Origin: an uncultured Bacteroidaceae bacterium
Lineage (GTDB): Bacteria > Bacteroidota > Bacteroidia > Bacteroidales > Bacteroidaceae
Direction: 5' to 3'
Assembly (NCBI GenBank): GCA_934426255.1
Contig: CAKRYD010000027.1
Span: forward strand, 1-32,922
Length of the DNA stretch: 32,922 bases
Numbering within the stretch: the first letter of the stretch is position 1; each line of letters begins with the position of its first letter. The position numbers and the translations under genes are program-made. The notes below the pieces were generated by a model, which saw only the letters and a list, made by a program, of their open reading frames with translations, did not search any database and was not told the DNA's origin. Shown piece after piece: positions 32,872 to 32,922 of this stretch.

Positions 32872-32903
32872 CAAAATTATGAAGGAAAAAGTTGGTAGTC
32901 CAA
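32872..32903 (-). promoter_or_regulatory. Promoter of the small lipoprotein gene
   Basis: Minus-strand TTGG (32900-32903), spacer near 20 nt, TAATTTTG (32872-32879); leader of about 45 nt. Beyond it the window ends with AT-rich sequence. Confidence 0.5.
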
Positions 32904-32922
32904 TAAATATTTTGTATCTTTA

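Overview
The window is a chromosomal segment of a Bacteroidota bacterium, most likely a member of the Prevotellaceae (Prevotella or a close relative). The evidence is: promoters of the TTTG / TAnnTTTG type instead of sigma70 boxes, C-terminal tails typical of type IX secretion (T9SS) cargo, and families common in Bacteroidales (DUF1080, DUF2795, DUF4294, LolA-like, head-GIN/DUF2807, the 7TM-HDIG phosphodiesterase). No rRNA, tRNA, CRISPR, transposase or phage gene is visible. Apart from 1-6.7 kb, all genes lie on the minus strand.

Layout. (1) 1-3.6 kb: the 3' part of a giant secreted multi-lectin protein (discoidin/F5-8C and ricin-like modules, T9SS tail); its 5' end is outside the window. (2) 3.6-7.1 kb: a gene-poor interval with a degenerate 22-bp tandem array and a long hairpin, a DUF1080 3-keto-glycoside hydrolase-like protein, then a plus-strand block of a methyltransferase-like protein, a cobalamin adenosyltransferase and a DUF2795 protein, converging on an HU gene. 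(3) 7.2-13 kb: DUF4294 protein, 7TM-HDIG c-di-AMP phosphodiesterase-like protein, two tandem GT2 glycosyltransferases and a Tat-signal metallophosphoesterase. (4) 13.2-17.2 kb: a SAM methyltransferase gene broken by one in-frame TGA and preceded by a structured leader RNA, a second secreted metallophosphoesterase, and a GH127-type beta-L-arabinofuranosidase. (5) 17.2-22.1 kb: mutS, a DUF2807 lipoprotein, a 0.7-kb gene-free region with an array of about 23-bp dyad-symmetric repeats, and a SpoU/TrmH RNA methyltransferase. (6) 22.2-26.4 kb: an intact 1411-residue paralogue of the protein at the left edge, in the opposite orientation. (7) 26.6-32.8 kb: a LolA-like protein, then a compact run of exported enzymes (EEP-family phosphatase/nuclease, GH30, GH18-ThuA fusion, ThuA lipoprotein), and a small lipoprotein.

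Taken together, the exported proteins (multi-lectin T9SS cargo, GH127, GH30, GH18, ThuA, DUF1080) fit an organism that binds and breaks down host, plant or fungal glycans, although no SusC/SusD pair is present. The items most worth a second look are the structured leader plus in-frame UGA of the methyltransferase, the dyad-repeat array whose arms covary around a TGTACA core, the 34-bp palindrome carrying a -7 box on each strand, and the inverted pair of giant lectin genes.
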